Positions 41,906 to 51,305 of a stretch of DNA of 64,000 nt are shown piece by piece. Position numbers and translations under genes: made by a program. The DNA lies in assembly GCA_046330935.1 (NCBI GenBank), contig JAXLRU010000004.1, forward strand, positions 62,001 through 126,000. The letters run 5' to 3'. This DNA is from JAXLRU01 sp046330935 (lineage in GTDB: Bacteria > Actinomycetota > Actinomycetes > Actinomycetales > Kineosporiaceae). The number at the start of each line of letters is the position of its first letter. The stretch's first letter is position 1. The notes beneath the pieces were generated by a model, which saw only the letters and a program-made list of their open reading frames with translations, had not been told where the DNA came from and did no database searches.

Positions 41906-42787
41906 GTGGACTACCTCAACACCGTCGTCAACGGCATCGGCATCGGCGCCGTCCTGCTGCTCATCGCGCTCGGCCTGACGCTCACCTTCGGCCAGATGGG
42001 CGTGATCAACATGGCCCACGGCGAGTTCATCATGGCCGGCGCCTACACCGTCTACCTGGTGCAGAAGATCGTCAGCAGCACGTCCCTGTCGCTGATCGTC
42101 GCCGTCCCCGTGGCGTTCGCCGTCGCCGGCATCCTCGGCGTCGTCCTGGAGTTCCTGCTGATCCGGCACATGTACGGGCGGCCGCTCGACACGCTGCTGG
42201 CCACCTGGGGCGTCTCGTTGATCCTGCAGCAGGCGGCGATCGACATCTTCGGCAGCCAGAACGTCACCGTGCTGTCGCCCACCTGGCTCGACGGCTCGAT
42301 CGACATCGGCGAGATCGCCATCCCCAAGGCGCGCCTGTTCATCCTGCTGCTGGCCCTCGGCAGCGTCGTCGCCGTCGCCGGGGTCCTGCAGCTGACCCCG
42401 CTGGGGCGGCGCATCCGCGCCGTCGTCCAGAACCGCAACCTCGCCGAGTGCTCGGCCGTCCCGACCGCCCGGATCGACCGGACGTCGTTCCTCATCGGTT
42501 CCGGCCTCGCCGGCGTCGCCGGGGTGGCCATCTCCCAGATCGGCGCGGTCGGTCCGCGCGTGGGCACCAGCTACATCGTCGACGCCTTCCTCGTGGTCGT
42601 CGTCGGCGGCATCGCCCAGCTCAAGGGCACCGTGATCGTCGCGTTCGCGCTCGGCGTCCTGCAGGCGTTCTCGGAGTACTGGACCACCTCGACCACCGCC
42701 AAGCTGATCGTCTTCGTCGCGATCGTCGCGTTCCTGCAGTTCCGTCCCCAGGGCCTGTTCACGGTCCGGACGAGGAGCCTCGCATGA
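41906..42787 (+). CDS. urtB: Urea ABC transporter permease
   Basis: 293 residues from a GTG with GGAGG 7 bases upstream. About eight membrane helices of the LivH type: GQMGVINMAHGEFIMAGAYT at the N-terminus and LIGSGLAGVAGVAISQIG centrally. It pairs with UrtC as the urea channel. Its stop overlaps urtC (ATGA). Confidence 0.95.
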   Translation: MDYLNTVVNGIGIGAVLLLIALGLTLTFGQMGVINMAHGEFIMAGAYTVYLVQKIVSSTSLSLIVAVPVAFAVAGILGVVLEFLLIRHMYGRPLDTLLATWGVSLILQQAAIDIFGSQNVTVLSPTWLDGSIDIGEIAIPKARLFILLLALGSVVAVAGVLQLTPLGRRIRAVVQNRNLAECSAVPTARIDRTSFLIGSGLAGVAGVAISQIGAVGPRVGTSYIVDAFLVVVVGGIAQLKGTVIVAFALGVLQAFSEYWTTSTTAKLIVFVAIVAFLQFRPQGLFTVRTRSLA

Positions 42788-43919
42788 TCTCGAAGCTTCC
42801 CGCGCCGCTGCAGCGCTTCGCCGTCCCGATCGGCGTCCTCGTCGCCGCGGGCCTCCTGCTGGGCGTCGTCCCCGCGATCCTCGAGCCGTTCCGGCTCAAC
42901 TTCTTCGGCCAGTACCTGTGCTTCGGCATCGTGGCCATCGGCATCGGCCTCGCCTGGGGCCGCGGGGGCATGCTCACCCTCGGCCAGGGCGTCTTCTTCG
43001 GCCTCGGCGCCTACATCATGGCCATGCACATGAAGCTGGAGGACGCCAAGGGCACGTCCCTCGGCATCCCCGACTTCATGGCCCTCTACGGCACCGACCC
43101 GCAGCTGCCCACCTGGTGGAAGCCGTTCCAGTCCTCCATCGTCACGCTCGTCGCGATCCCCGTGATCCCGATGATCCTGGCCGCGGGCCTGGGCTTCATG
43201 GTGTTCCGCCGCAAGGTCCGCGGCGCCTACTTCGCCATCCTCAGCCAGGCGCTGGCCGGCGCGTTCGCCCTGTGGATCGTGGGCAACCAGACCACCACCG
43301 CCGGGCAGAACGGCATGACCAACATGCGCTCGTTCTTCGGCTACGACATGAACGACCCGGTCAACCAGCGCATGGTCTACTCGATCATCGTCGTCGTGAT
43401 GCTCGCGCTGCTGCTGCTCACCTACCAGCTGATGCGCAGCCGGTTCGGTGAGCTGCTCGTGGCCACCCGCGACGCCGAGGAGCGCGTCCGCTTCCTCGGC
43501 TACGAGCCCGCCAACGTCAAGCTCGTGGCGTTCGTGCTCTCCGCGGGCATGGCCGGCATCGGCGGCGCCCTCTACGTGCCGCTGTCGCTGCTCATCGCGC
43601 CCTCGCTGATCGGCATCGTCCCCTCGATCGGCTTCGTGATCGGCGTCGCCATCGGCGGTCGCAACACCTGGCTCGGGCCCGTCATCGGCGGCACCGGCAT
43701 CGCCTGGGCGCAGCAGACGCTGTCCGAGAAGTACCCCGCCCAGTGGCAGTACCTCCAGGGCGCCCTGTTCGTCGTCGTCATCGCCGTCCTGCCCCTCGGC
43801 GTGGCCTCCCTCGGGCCCACACTGCGGGCGCGCTTCGGCAAGCAGCCGCCGAGCGAGGACCTCGAGCCGAGCGACGCGGAGATCACCCTCCCGAAGGCCA
43901 CCACGGCGGAGGTGTCCGC

Positions 43920-43923
<4 letters not shown>
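42784..43923 (+). CDS. urtC: Urea ABC transporter permease
   Basis: 379 residues from the ATG overlapping urtB. LivM-type permease with about nine helices; GRGGMLTLGQGVFFGLGAYI and GAYFAILSQALAGAFALWIV are UrtC-specific. A cytoplasmic tail (about 350-379, PPSEDLEPSDAEITLPKAT) is acidic. Its stop overlaps urtD. Confidence 0.95.
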
Positions 43924-44764
<841 letters not shown>

Positions 44765-44765
<1 letters not shown>

Positions 44766-45457
44766 TGTTGACGTTCCAGGGTGTGCACACCGGCTACGGC
44801 CGCACCACGGTGCTGCACGACGTCACGGTGGAGGTGCCCGACGGCGGCGTCGTCGCCGTCATGGGCCACAACGGCGCCGGCAAGTCGACCCTGCTGCGCG
44901 CCACGATGGGGCTGCTCAAGCTCAAGCGCGGCAAGGTGCTGCTCGCCGGTGAGGACATCTCCAAGCTCGCCCCGCACCAGCGGGTCAAGCGCGGCATCGG
45001 GTACGTGCCGCAGGGGCAGCAGTCCTTCCCCCACCTCACCACGGCCGAGAACCTGCAGCTCGTCGCCGACTCCCACTCGGGAGGCAAGGCGGCGATGGCC
45101 GAGGCGATCGACCTCTTCCCCGCCCTCACCCCGCTGATGACGCGGCGAGCGGGCCTGCTCTCGGGCGGCCAGCGCCAGCAGCTGGCCATCGCCCGCGCGC
45201 TGATCACCCGGCCCAAGCTGCTGCTGCTCGACGAGCCGACCGAGGGCATCCAGCCGTCGGTCGTCACCGAGATCGAGGAGAAGATCCTCGCCCTCGCCTC
45301 GCGCGGTGACCTGGCCGTGCTCATGGTCGAGCAGCGAGTGGGCTTCGCCGTCCGTGCCGCCCAGCGGTACTACGTGCTGGAGTCGGGGCGGATCACGTCC
45401 ACCGGTGACGGCGGCGCCGACGCCGAGGCCGTCGTCCGGCAGGCCCTCACGGTCTGA
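44765..45457 (+). CDS. urtE: Urea ABC transporter ATPase
   Basis: 230 residues. Walker A is GHNGAGKS, the signature LLSGGQRQQLAIARAL, Walker B LLLLDEPTEGIQPSVV. LivF type. GGAGG lies just upstream of the ATG inside urtD. It completes the five-gene transporter; a strong terminator follows. Confidence 0.95.
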
Positions 45458-45471
45458 GCGCTCCTCCCACG

Positions 45472-45524
45472 CGAAAGGTGGTGCGTCCCGCACGGTCATT
45501 CCGCGCGGAACGCACCACCTTTCG
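45472..45524. terminator. Bidirectional terminator after urtE
   Basis: A perfect 15-bp stem pairs 45472-45486 (CGAAAGGTGGTGCGT) with 45510-45524, with a 23-base loop. It lies between convergent genes, 14 bases past the urtE stop, and ends the urea transport transcript. Confidence 0.85.
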
Positions 45525-45539
45525 GCGTCGCCGGGTCGG

Positions 45540-46994
45540 TCAGGACGCCGTGGCGCCCGGCAGGGACGGCCCGTCGCGGGAGACGGTGCGCCAGGTGTCG
45601 ACGTCGGCCTTCCACGTCAGGGGCTGCAGCACCCGCACGGTGGCCGGGGTGCCGTTGATCGTGCCCGAGTAGGTGCCCTGGGCGGCGACCAGCGTGAGCC
45701 GGCTGGTCCAGCGCCACCCGCCGTCGGGCAGGTGCACGGCCGAGACCGTCAGGGTGGGGGCGACCTCGCCGAGGTCGACGTCCACGACCGACGTCACCAG
45801 GCCCGTGGGCGTCTGGGTGCCGACCGACAGCTGCACGTGCTCGGCGTCGGAGGTGGCGGTCGGCGCCACACCGGCGCCGTCCTCCCCGGGCCCGACCTCG
45901 ACGCAGTCCTCGCCGGTGCAGTCGAGGTGCCGCAGACCGGCGCGGAACGCCGCCCCGGACGACCAGGCGCCACCCGCGTCGGCGGCGAGCATGACGCCCA
46001 TGCGGGAGACCTGACGGGTGCCGAGCAGCGGGACGCCGTCGTCGGTCAGCACCGGCTCGTCGGTGGTGAGCTCGACCTGGCCCGACACCGTCGCCGCGTC
46101 GAAGCGCATCGACTGTGCCAGCGCGGAGGCGCGCTGCCCGCCGAGGGTGGGCAGCGTGAGCGGGCGGTCGATGGTGCCGGCCCAGGAACGGGTCACGGTG
46201 GCGGTGGCGGAGTCGGCCCACAGGGTGGCCACCCGCTGGACGCGCTCGGGCAGGTCCACCTGGGCGCTGCGGCTGGCCTGCCACGTGAGGGCGGCGCCGT
46301 CGTCGCTGGTGGTGAGGACGACGTCACCCGTGACGACCGCGCTGGTCTTGGCCCGCAGCGACTTCGGCAGCGGGAGGTCGAGGTCGACCTGCACGCCGGA
46401 GGCGACGTCGGCGGGCAGGCCTTCGCTCGGCACGAGCAGGCCCGCGGGGATGGTGCCGGTGACGCGCAGGCGCGCCGGGCGCACGGTGAGCTGGACGGCG
46501 TCGAGCGCCGCCACGGCGTCGGACACGCGCAGCACCTCGTGCCCCTCGTCGCACACGCCCTCGGCGTCGCAGTCGCGCAGGCGCCACGTCAGCCCGAGGG
46601 ACGGCGTCACGGGCGACCCGTCGGCGCCGGGGCCGCCGGTCACGAGCGTGACGTCGACGTCGACCTTGTCGAGGGGATCGGCGGACCAGCCCACGGGAGC
46701 CATGCCCTCCAGCGCGACGTCGGCGCGGTAGCCGCTACGGCCCGCCTCGTCGGTGGGCAGGGGGCCGAGGAGCTTCTGCACCTCGGCGCGGCTGGACACG
46801 AGGGCCTCGACGGACACGGACGGGTCAGCGGAAGCCGGGAGGGTGGGCCCGGCGAGCGCCGCGGAGACGGCGGCGGTCAGCGTCGCGGCGGCCAACGCAC
46901 GCCCCGGACGCACGCGGTTGCGGCGGCCCGACTCTGGGCCCCCGCACGACAGAGAGGACGGCACCCTTGCGCGTCCCCCCGAGAAAGGGGTCAT
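45540..46994 (-). CDS. Secreted protein of unknown function
   Basis: 484 residues from the ATG at 46994, which follows TAACCT (47001-47006) by exactly 6 bases (leaderless). A long basic n-region (RRNRVRPGR) and a hydrophobic stretch (33-50, LAAATLTAAVSAALAGPTLP) end at ASADPS, a likely signal cleavage. The mature protein is beta-rich with two Cys pairs (CDAEGVCD near 144-151; DCTGEDC near 363). I recognise no family. A GTG at 46913 is an alternative start. Confidence 0.72.
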   Translation of the reverse strand: MTPFSGGRARVPSSLSCGGPESGRRNRVRPGRALAAATLTAAVSAALAGPTLPASADPSVSVEALVSSRAEVQKLLGPLPTDEAGRSGYRADVALEGMAPVGWSADPLDKVDVDVTLVTGGPGADGSPVTPSLGLTWRLRDCDAEGVCDEGHEVLRVSDAVAALDAVQLTVRPARLRVTGTIPAGLLVPSEGLPADVASGVQVDLDLPLPKSLRAKTSAVVTGDVVLTTSDDGAALTWQASRSAQVDLPERVQRVATLWADSATATVTRSWAGTIDRPLTLPTLGGQRASALAQSMRFDAATVSGQVELTTDEPVLTDDGVPLLGTRQVSRMGVMLAADAGGAWSSGAAFRAGLRHLDCTGEDCVEVGPGEDGAGVAPTATSDAEHVQLSVGTQTPTGLVTSVVDVDLGEVAPTLTVSAVHLPDGGWRWTSRLTLVAAQGTYSGTINGTPATVRVLQPLTWKADVDTWRTVSRDGPSLPGATAS

Positions 46995-47097
46995 GGCCGC
47001 AGGTTAGACCCGACGAGCCCGCGGCGGGGAGTGACTGACGGCCCAAGGCGTGGCATCGGCCGTTCACCCGATCGCAGCAACGCCGACGAGGGCCGTT

Positions 47098-47115
47098 CCG
47101 CCCCCCGACGGGCGG
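47098..47115 (-). terminator. Short GC hairpin after the FNT gene
   Basis: CCGCCC-6-GGGCGG (47098-47103 with 47110-47115), 23 bases past the stop of the minus-strand FNT gene. It is short but well placed. Confidence 0.45.
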
Positions 47116-47137
47116 ATCCGGCCTGTCGGGCGACCGT

Positions 47138-47962
47138 TCAGCGCCGGGGCGAGACGGCCTCGACGACGACGTCGGCACCCGCATCCGCGTCGTGCGGCCG
47201 CCGCAAGTAGGCCACGCCGTACAGGCCCGCGACGAACACCGCACCGCCGACGAGGTTGCCGCACCAGACGGTCGCGACGTTGGCCAGCGCGTGCCCCCAG
47301 CCCACGGCGCCCTCCAGCGCCGCCGCGGGCAGCAGGAACATGTTGGCGACGCTGTGCTGGAAGCCGATCGCCACGAACGCCATGGTGGGGAACCAGATCC
47401 CGAGGATCCGGCCCGCCGTGTCCCGCGCGCCCAGCGACAGCCACACCGCCAGGCAGACCAGCCAGTTGCACCCGATACCGGACACGAACGACTGCAGCGT
47501 GGTCGCGGCCAGCTTGTGGCCGGCCGCGTCGGTGACGGCGGCGGCCAGGGGGCCCGACGTCGTCAGCCCGCCGACGTGACCGAAGACCACCGCGACGAAC
47601 AGCGCGCCCATGGCGTTGAGGCCCGTGATCACCAGCAGGTTGACGGCGACCTCCCGCGCGCCCGCCCGCCGGGCGAGGAACGTCTCGACGACCGCCGCCA
47701 TGCTGCCCGTGACCAGCTCGGCGCCGGCCAGGAGCACGAGGATCAGGCCGAGGGGGAACACGCTGGCCCCGATCAGCGACACGACCCCGCCCCACTCCTT
47801 GGGGGTGCCCGCGGTGACCTTGAGGGCGAGCAGGTAGCCGAACGCGATGAAGGCCCCGCCGAGGAAGCCAAGGGCGGCCCGCGCGGGCCACGCGAGGTCC
47901 AGCTTCTTGCGGCCGGAGGCGGCCAGGGCGGCGGCGATCGTGTCGGGGGTCTCGAAGCTCAC
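47138..47962 (-). CDS. Formate/nitrite transporter (FNT) family channel
   Basis: 274 residues from a GTG that follows TACCGT (47969-47974) by exactly 6 bases. Six helices with the FNT marks: GGAFIAFGYLLAL, ELVTGSMAAVVETFLARRAG, and NWLVCLAVWLSLGARDTAGR, plus GFQHSVANMFLLP with the central pore His. It passes formate or nitrite. It is divergent from ureABC and shares the region that holds the GlnR box, so nitrite as nitrogen source is attractive but unproven. Confidence 0.9.
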   Translation of the reverse strand: MSFETPDTIAAALAASGRKKLDLAWPARAALGFLGGAFIAFGYLLALKVTAGTPKEWGGVVSLIGASVFPLGLILVLLAGAELVTGSMAAVVETFLARRAGAREVAVNLLVITGLNAMGALFVAVVFGHVGGLTTSGPLAAAVTDAAGHKLAATTLQSFVSGIGCNWLVCLAVWLSLGARDTAGRILGIWFPTMAFVAIGFQHSVANMFLLPAAALEGAVGWGHALANVATVWCGNLVGGAVFVAGLYGVAYLRRPHDADAGADVVVEAVSPRR

Positions 47963-48043
47963 CAGCCGACGGTAGGTCCGCACCCGCCCGTCGCGGCGTG
48001 ACGTTCGGCCCCGCGCGCGGCGCCCGACCGGGGGGTGAGGGCA

Positions 48044-48075
48044 GTAACACCCGTGAAACCCCCCGCCTCTAGCCT
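48044..48075 (+). promoter_or_regulatory. ureA: GlnR box and -10 element of the ureABC promoter
   Basis: GTAAC-ACCCGT-GAAAC (48044-48059) is an exact match to the GlnR operator GTNAC-N6-GAAAC. It lies 10 bases before TAGCCT (48070-48075), so it covers the -35 region, as at GlnR-activated promoters. A leader of roughly 80 bases precedes ureA. Confidence 0.82.
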
Positions 48076-48160
48076 GACCCCGCCCGCACCGATCACCCGA
48101 CCGGTTGCGCCGCCGGTCCGCCGGTCCCATGGCACAGACGACGTCCAGGAGCCGCCCCCG

Positions 48161-48463
48161 ATGCGCCTCACCCCGCACGAGCAGGACCGGCTGATGATCA
48201 GCTACGCCGCGGACATCGCGTGGCGTCGCCGTCAGCGCGGGTTGCAGCTCAACCTCCCCGAGGCCACGGCCGTCGTCACGTCGTTCCTGCTCGAAGGCGC
48301 CCGCGACGGGCGCACCGTGGCCGACCTGATGCAGGCCGGGCGCGAGGTGCTGACCCGCGCCGACGTCATGGACGGCGTCCCCGAGATGCTCGAGGAGGTG
48401 CAGGTGGAGGCCACGTTCCCCGACGGCACCAAGCTCGTCACCGTCCACCACCCGATCCCGTGA
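48161..48463 (+). CDS. ureA: Urease gamma subunit
   Basis: 100 residues, full length. MRLTPHEQDRLMISYAADIA and LNLPEATAVVTSFLLEGARD are the standard UreA motifs; it ends VEATFPDGTKLVTVHHPI. CAGGAG is about 9 bases upstream. It is coupled to ureB by a GTGA overlap. Confidence 0.96.
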   Translation: MRLTPHEQDRLMISYAADIAWRRRQRGLQLNLPEATAVVTSFLLEGARDGRTVADLMQAGREVLTRADVMDGVPEMLEEVQVEATFPDGTKLVTVHHPIP

Positions 48464-48822
48464 GCGGCTCCGGCGGTTCGACCGCAGCCTGGCTGCCCGG
48501 GCAGGTCTTCCCCGTCGACGGGACGATCCAGCTCAACGAGGGCGCCCCCGTCACCACGGTGCACGTCGTCAACACCGGCGACCGGCCCGTGCAGGTCGGC
48601 TCGCACTACCACTTCGCCCAGGCCAACGCCGCGCTGTCCTTCGACCGGGACGCCGCGTTCGGCAAGCGCCTCGACATCGCCGCCGGCACCGCCGTCCGGT
48701 TCGAACCGGGCGTGGAACGCGACGTCGCCCTCGTCCCGCTGGCCGGGGCGCGCATCGTCCACGGCCTCACCCTGCCCGCACCCGGATCGCTCGACGCGCC
48801 CGCCTCCGCCGAAGGGAACTGA
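48460..48822 (+). CDS. ureB: Urease beta subunit
   Basis: 120 residues from a GTG overlapping ureA. GTIQLNEGAPVTTVHVVNTG, RPVQVGSHYHFAQANAALSF and GKRLDIAAGTAVRFEPG are conserved UreB motifs. It forms the outer part of the (UreABC)3 trimer. Six bases separate it from ureC. Confidence 0.96.
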   Translation: MSGSGGSTAAWLPGQVFPVDGTIQLNEGAPVTTVHVVNTGDRPVQVGSHYHFAQANAALSFDRDAAFGKRLDIAAGTAVRFEPGVERDVALVPLAGARIVHGLTLPAPGSLDAPASAEGN

Positions 48823-48828
48823 CCGCAC

Positions 48829-50565
48829 GTGGAGCTGTCCCGCTCGCGCTACGCCCAGCTGTACGGCCCCACGACGGGCGACCGGATCCGCCTCGCCGAC
48901 ACCGACCTGCTCATCGAGGTCACCGAGGACCGCTGCGGCGGCCCGGGACGCGCGGGCGAGGAGGCGGTGTTCGGCGGCGGCAAGGTGCTGCGCGAGTCGA
49001 TGGGCCAGGGGCGGGCGACCCGCGCCGAGGGCGCCGTCGACCTGATCATCACCGGCGCCGTCGTGCTCGACCACTGGGGCATCGTCAAGGCCGACGTGGG
49101 CGTGCGTGACGGCCGGATCGTGGCGCTGGGCAAGGCCGGCAACCCCGACACGATGGACGGCGTGCACCCCGACCTCGTCGTCGGGCCGTCGACCGAGGTG
49201 CTCGCGGGCAACGGCAAGATCCTCACGGCGGGTGCGATCGACTCCCACGTGCACCTCATCTGCCCCCAGGTGCTGGAGGAGGCCCTGGCCTCGGGCATCA
49301 CGACGATCATCGGCGGCGGCACCGGGCCCGCCGAGGGCACCAAGGCGACGACCGTGACGGCGTCCCCGTGGTACCTCGCGCGGATGCTGGAGTCGCTCGA
49401 CACCTGGCCGGTCAACGTCGCGCTGCTCGGCAAGGGCAACACCGTCAACCCCGAGGCGATGTGGGAGCAGCTGCGCGGCGGGGCCTCGGGCTTCAAGCTG
49501 CACGAGGACTGGGGGACGACGCCCGCGGCGATCGACGCCTGCCTCACCGTCTGCGACGCGGCGGGGGTCCAGGCCGCGATCCACACCGACACCCTCAACG
49601 AGGCCGGGTACGTGGAGACGACCCTCGCGGCGATCGCGGGACGCTCGATCCACGCCTACCACACCGAGGGCGCCGGGGGCGGGCACGCACCCGACATCAT
49701 CACCGTCGCCTCGAAGACCAACGTGCTGCCGTCCTCCACCAACCCGACCCGGCCGCACACGATCAACACCCTCGACGAGCACCTCGACATGTTGATGGTG
49801 TGCCACCACCTCAACCCGTCGGTGCCCGAGGACCTCGCCTTCGCCGAGTCGCGCATCCGGCCGAGCACGATCGCGGCGGAGGACCTCCTGCACGACCTCG
49901 GCGCGATCTCGATGATCGGGTCGGACTCGCAGGCCATGGGCCGCATCGGCGAGGTGATCCTGCGCACCTGGCAGACCGCGCACGTGATGAAGTCGCGCCG
50001 CGGGTTCCTTCCTGGTGACGGCGGCGGCGGGCCGGGCGGCGGCAACGACAACCTGCGCGCGCGCCGCTACGTCGCCAAGTACACGATCTGCCCGGCCGTC
50101 GCCCACGGCCTGGAGGGCGAGGTCGGCTCCGTCGAACCTGGCAAGCTCGCCGACCTCGTGCTGTGGGAGCCGAAGTTCTTCGGCGTCCGCCCCGACGTCG
50201 TGATCAAGGGCGGCATGATCGCCTGGGCGGCGATGGGCGACGCCAACGCGTCGATCCCCACCCCGCAGCCCGTGCTCCCCCGCCCCATGTTCGGCGCCGC
50301 CGCCCCCGTGGCCGCCGCGACGTCCGTCCACTTCGTCGCCCCCGCCGCCATCGAGGACGGCCTGGCCGACCGCATCGACGTCCGCCGCAGGCTCGTGCCC
50401 GTGCTCGACGTCCGCTCCCGCGGCAAGGCCGACATGCCCGAGAACTCCGCGACCCCCGACATCACCGTCGACCCCGACACGTTCACGGTGCGCATCGACG
50501 GCGAGGTCTGGGCCGAGCAGCCCGCCCGCGAGCTGCCCATGGCGCAGCGGTACTTCCTGTTCTGA
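48829..50565 (+). CDS. ureC: Urease alpha (catalytic) subunit
   Basis: 578 residues. Nickel ligands are present: DSHVHLICP, the carbamylated Lys223 in GFKLHEDWG, HTDTLNE and YHTEGAGGGHAPD; the mobile flap has VCHHLNPSVPEDLAFAESRI. It hydrolyses urea to ammonia and carbamate. A Gly-rich insertion (GDGGGGPGGGNDN, about 395-408) enlarges the loop usually read as PEDGGRNDN. No urease accessory gene follows directly; they resume at 62969. Confidence 0.97.
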   Translation: MELSRSRYAQLYGPTTGDRIRLADTDLLIEVTEDRCGGPGRAGEEAVFGGGKVLRESMGQGRATRAEGAVDLIITGAVVLDHWGIVKADVGVRDGRIVALGKAGNPDTMDGVHPDLVVGPSTEVLAGNGKILTAGAIDSHVHLICPQVLEEALASGITTIIGGGTGPAEGTKATTVTASPWYLARMLESLDTWPVNVALLGKGNTVNPEAMWEQLRGGASGFKLHEDWGTTPAAIDACLTVCDAAGVQAAIHTDTLNEAGYVETTLAAIAGRSIHAYHTEGAGGGHAPDIITVASKTNVLPSSTNPTRPHTINTLDEHLDMLMVCHHLNPSVPEDLAFAESRIRPSTIAAEDLLHDLGAISMIGSDSQAMGRIGEVILRTWQTAHVMKSRRGFLPGDGGGGPGGGNDNLRARRYVAKYTICPAVAHGLEGEVGSVEPGKLADLVLWEPKFFGVRPDVVIKGGMIAWAAMGDANASIPTPQPVLPRPMFGAAAPVAAATSVHFVAPAAIEDGLADRIDVRRRLVPVLDVRSRGKADMPENSATPDITVDPDTFTVRIDGEVWAEQPARELPMAQRYFLF

Positions 50566-50577
50566 GGAACGCCCATG

Positions 50578-50608
50578 CGTAGCCCCGTGAGACACGCAGG
50601 GCTACGCT
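50578..50608 (+). promoter_or_regulatory. Inverted repeat overlapping the toxin-antitoxin promoter
   Basis: CGTAGCCC (50578-50585) pairs with GGGCTACG (50599-50606). The right arm overlaps the -10 element TACGCT (50603-50608), which is 6 bases before the antitoxin ATG. This is the expected place for an autorepressor operator. Confidence 0.6.
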
Positions 50609-50614
50609 GGGCAC

Positions 50615-50884
50615 ATGAAGGTGATCACGCAGCGCGAGTTCCGCAACCACTCGGCGGACGTGATGGACGACGTCGAGCGAGGGCAGACGTACCACATCAC
50701 CCGCAACGGGACGGAGGTCGCCGAGCTGCGGCCCCTGAGCAGGCGGCGACGGCTGACCGCCGAGGAACTCGTCGCACGGCATCGACTCCTTCCCAGGGTG
50801 GATCACGACCAGTTGCGCGGCGAGTCCGACGAGTTCTTCGGCTCACAGGACCGCCTCGGCGACGACATCGACAGCGATGCCTGA
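50615..50884 (+). CDS. Phd/YefM-family antitoxin
   Basis: 89 residues. The N-terminal Phd/YefM DNA-binding fold is clear (VITQREFRNHSADVMDDVER, YHITRNGTEVAELRPL). The acidic C-terminal tail (FFGSQDRLGDDIDSDA) would wrap the toxin. It is leaderless (TACGCT 6 bases upstream) and overlaps the toxin gene by 8 bases. Confidence 0.9.
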   Translation: MKVITQREFRNHSADVMDDVERGQTYHITRNGTEVAELRPLSRRRRLTAEELVARHRLLPRVDHDQLRGESDEFFGSQDRLGDDIDSDA

Positions 50885-51299
50885 TCCCGAGGGGAACCCC
50901 GTCCGGCATCCGTCCGGGGTCCTCGACACGTCGGTGTACCTCGATCTCGCGGCCCTCGACCCGCAGGTGCTCCCCGTAGTGCCCGAGATCACGACCGTGA
51001 CCCTCGCCGAGCTCTACCAGGGGGTCGCCCTGGCAGGGGATGCTTCCGCCCGCGCGCACCGAGCCGAACAGGTGGGCGCAGCCGTTGCCGACTTCGAAGC
51101 CCTGCCGTTCGACGCCCGCGCCGCCGCACGCTACGGCAGCCTCGTCGCGCGGACGGTGTCTGTAGGTCGCAGCCCCAAGCCCAGGCGCATGGACCTGATG
51201 ATCGCCGCCATCGCCTCGTCCGCGGATCTGCCCTTGTACACGCGCAACGCCGCGGACTTCGCCCACCTCGATGGATTGTTGACGATCGTTGAGGTGTGA
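50877..51299 (+). CDS. VapC-type PIN-domain ribonuclease toxin
   Basis: 140 residues. PIN acids are present: LDTSVYLDL (first Asp, about 17), TTVTLAELYQG (Glu, about 44), and RRMDLMIAAIA with the following TRNAADFAHLDG (C-terminal Asps). It cleaves RNA, usually tRNA, when freed from its antitoxin. The pair sits directly after ureC at one end of the block that separates it from ureFG. Confidence 0.9.
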   Translation: MPDPEGNPVRHPSGVLDTSVYLDLAALDPQVLPVVPEITTVTLAELYQGVALAGDASARAHRAEQVGAAVADFEALPFDARAAARYGSLVARTVSVGRSPKPRRMDLMIAAIASSADLPLYTRNAADFAHLDGLLTIVEV

Positions 51300-51305
51300 C
51301 ACCCG

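Noticed and set aside
48232..50595. A 787-codon antisense frame over ureABC
   Set aside because: It is antisense to strongly conserved urease genes, and its His/Asp/Arg/Gly-rich sequence has no recognisable fold.
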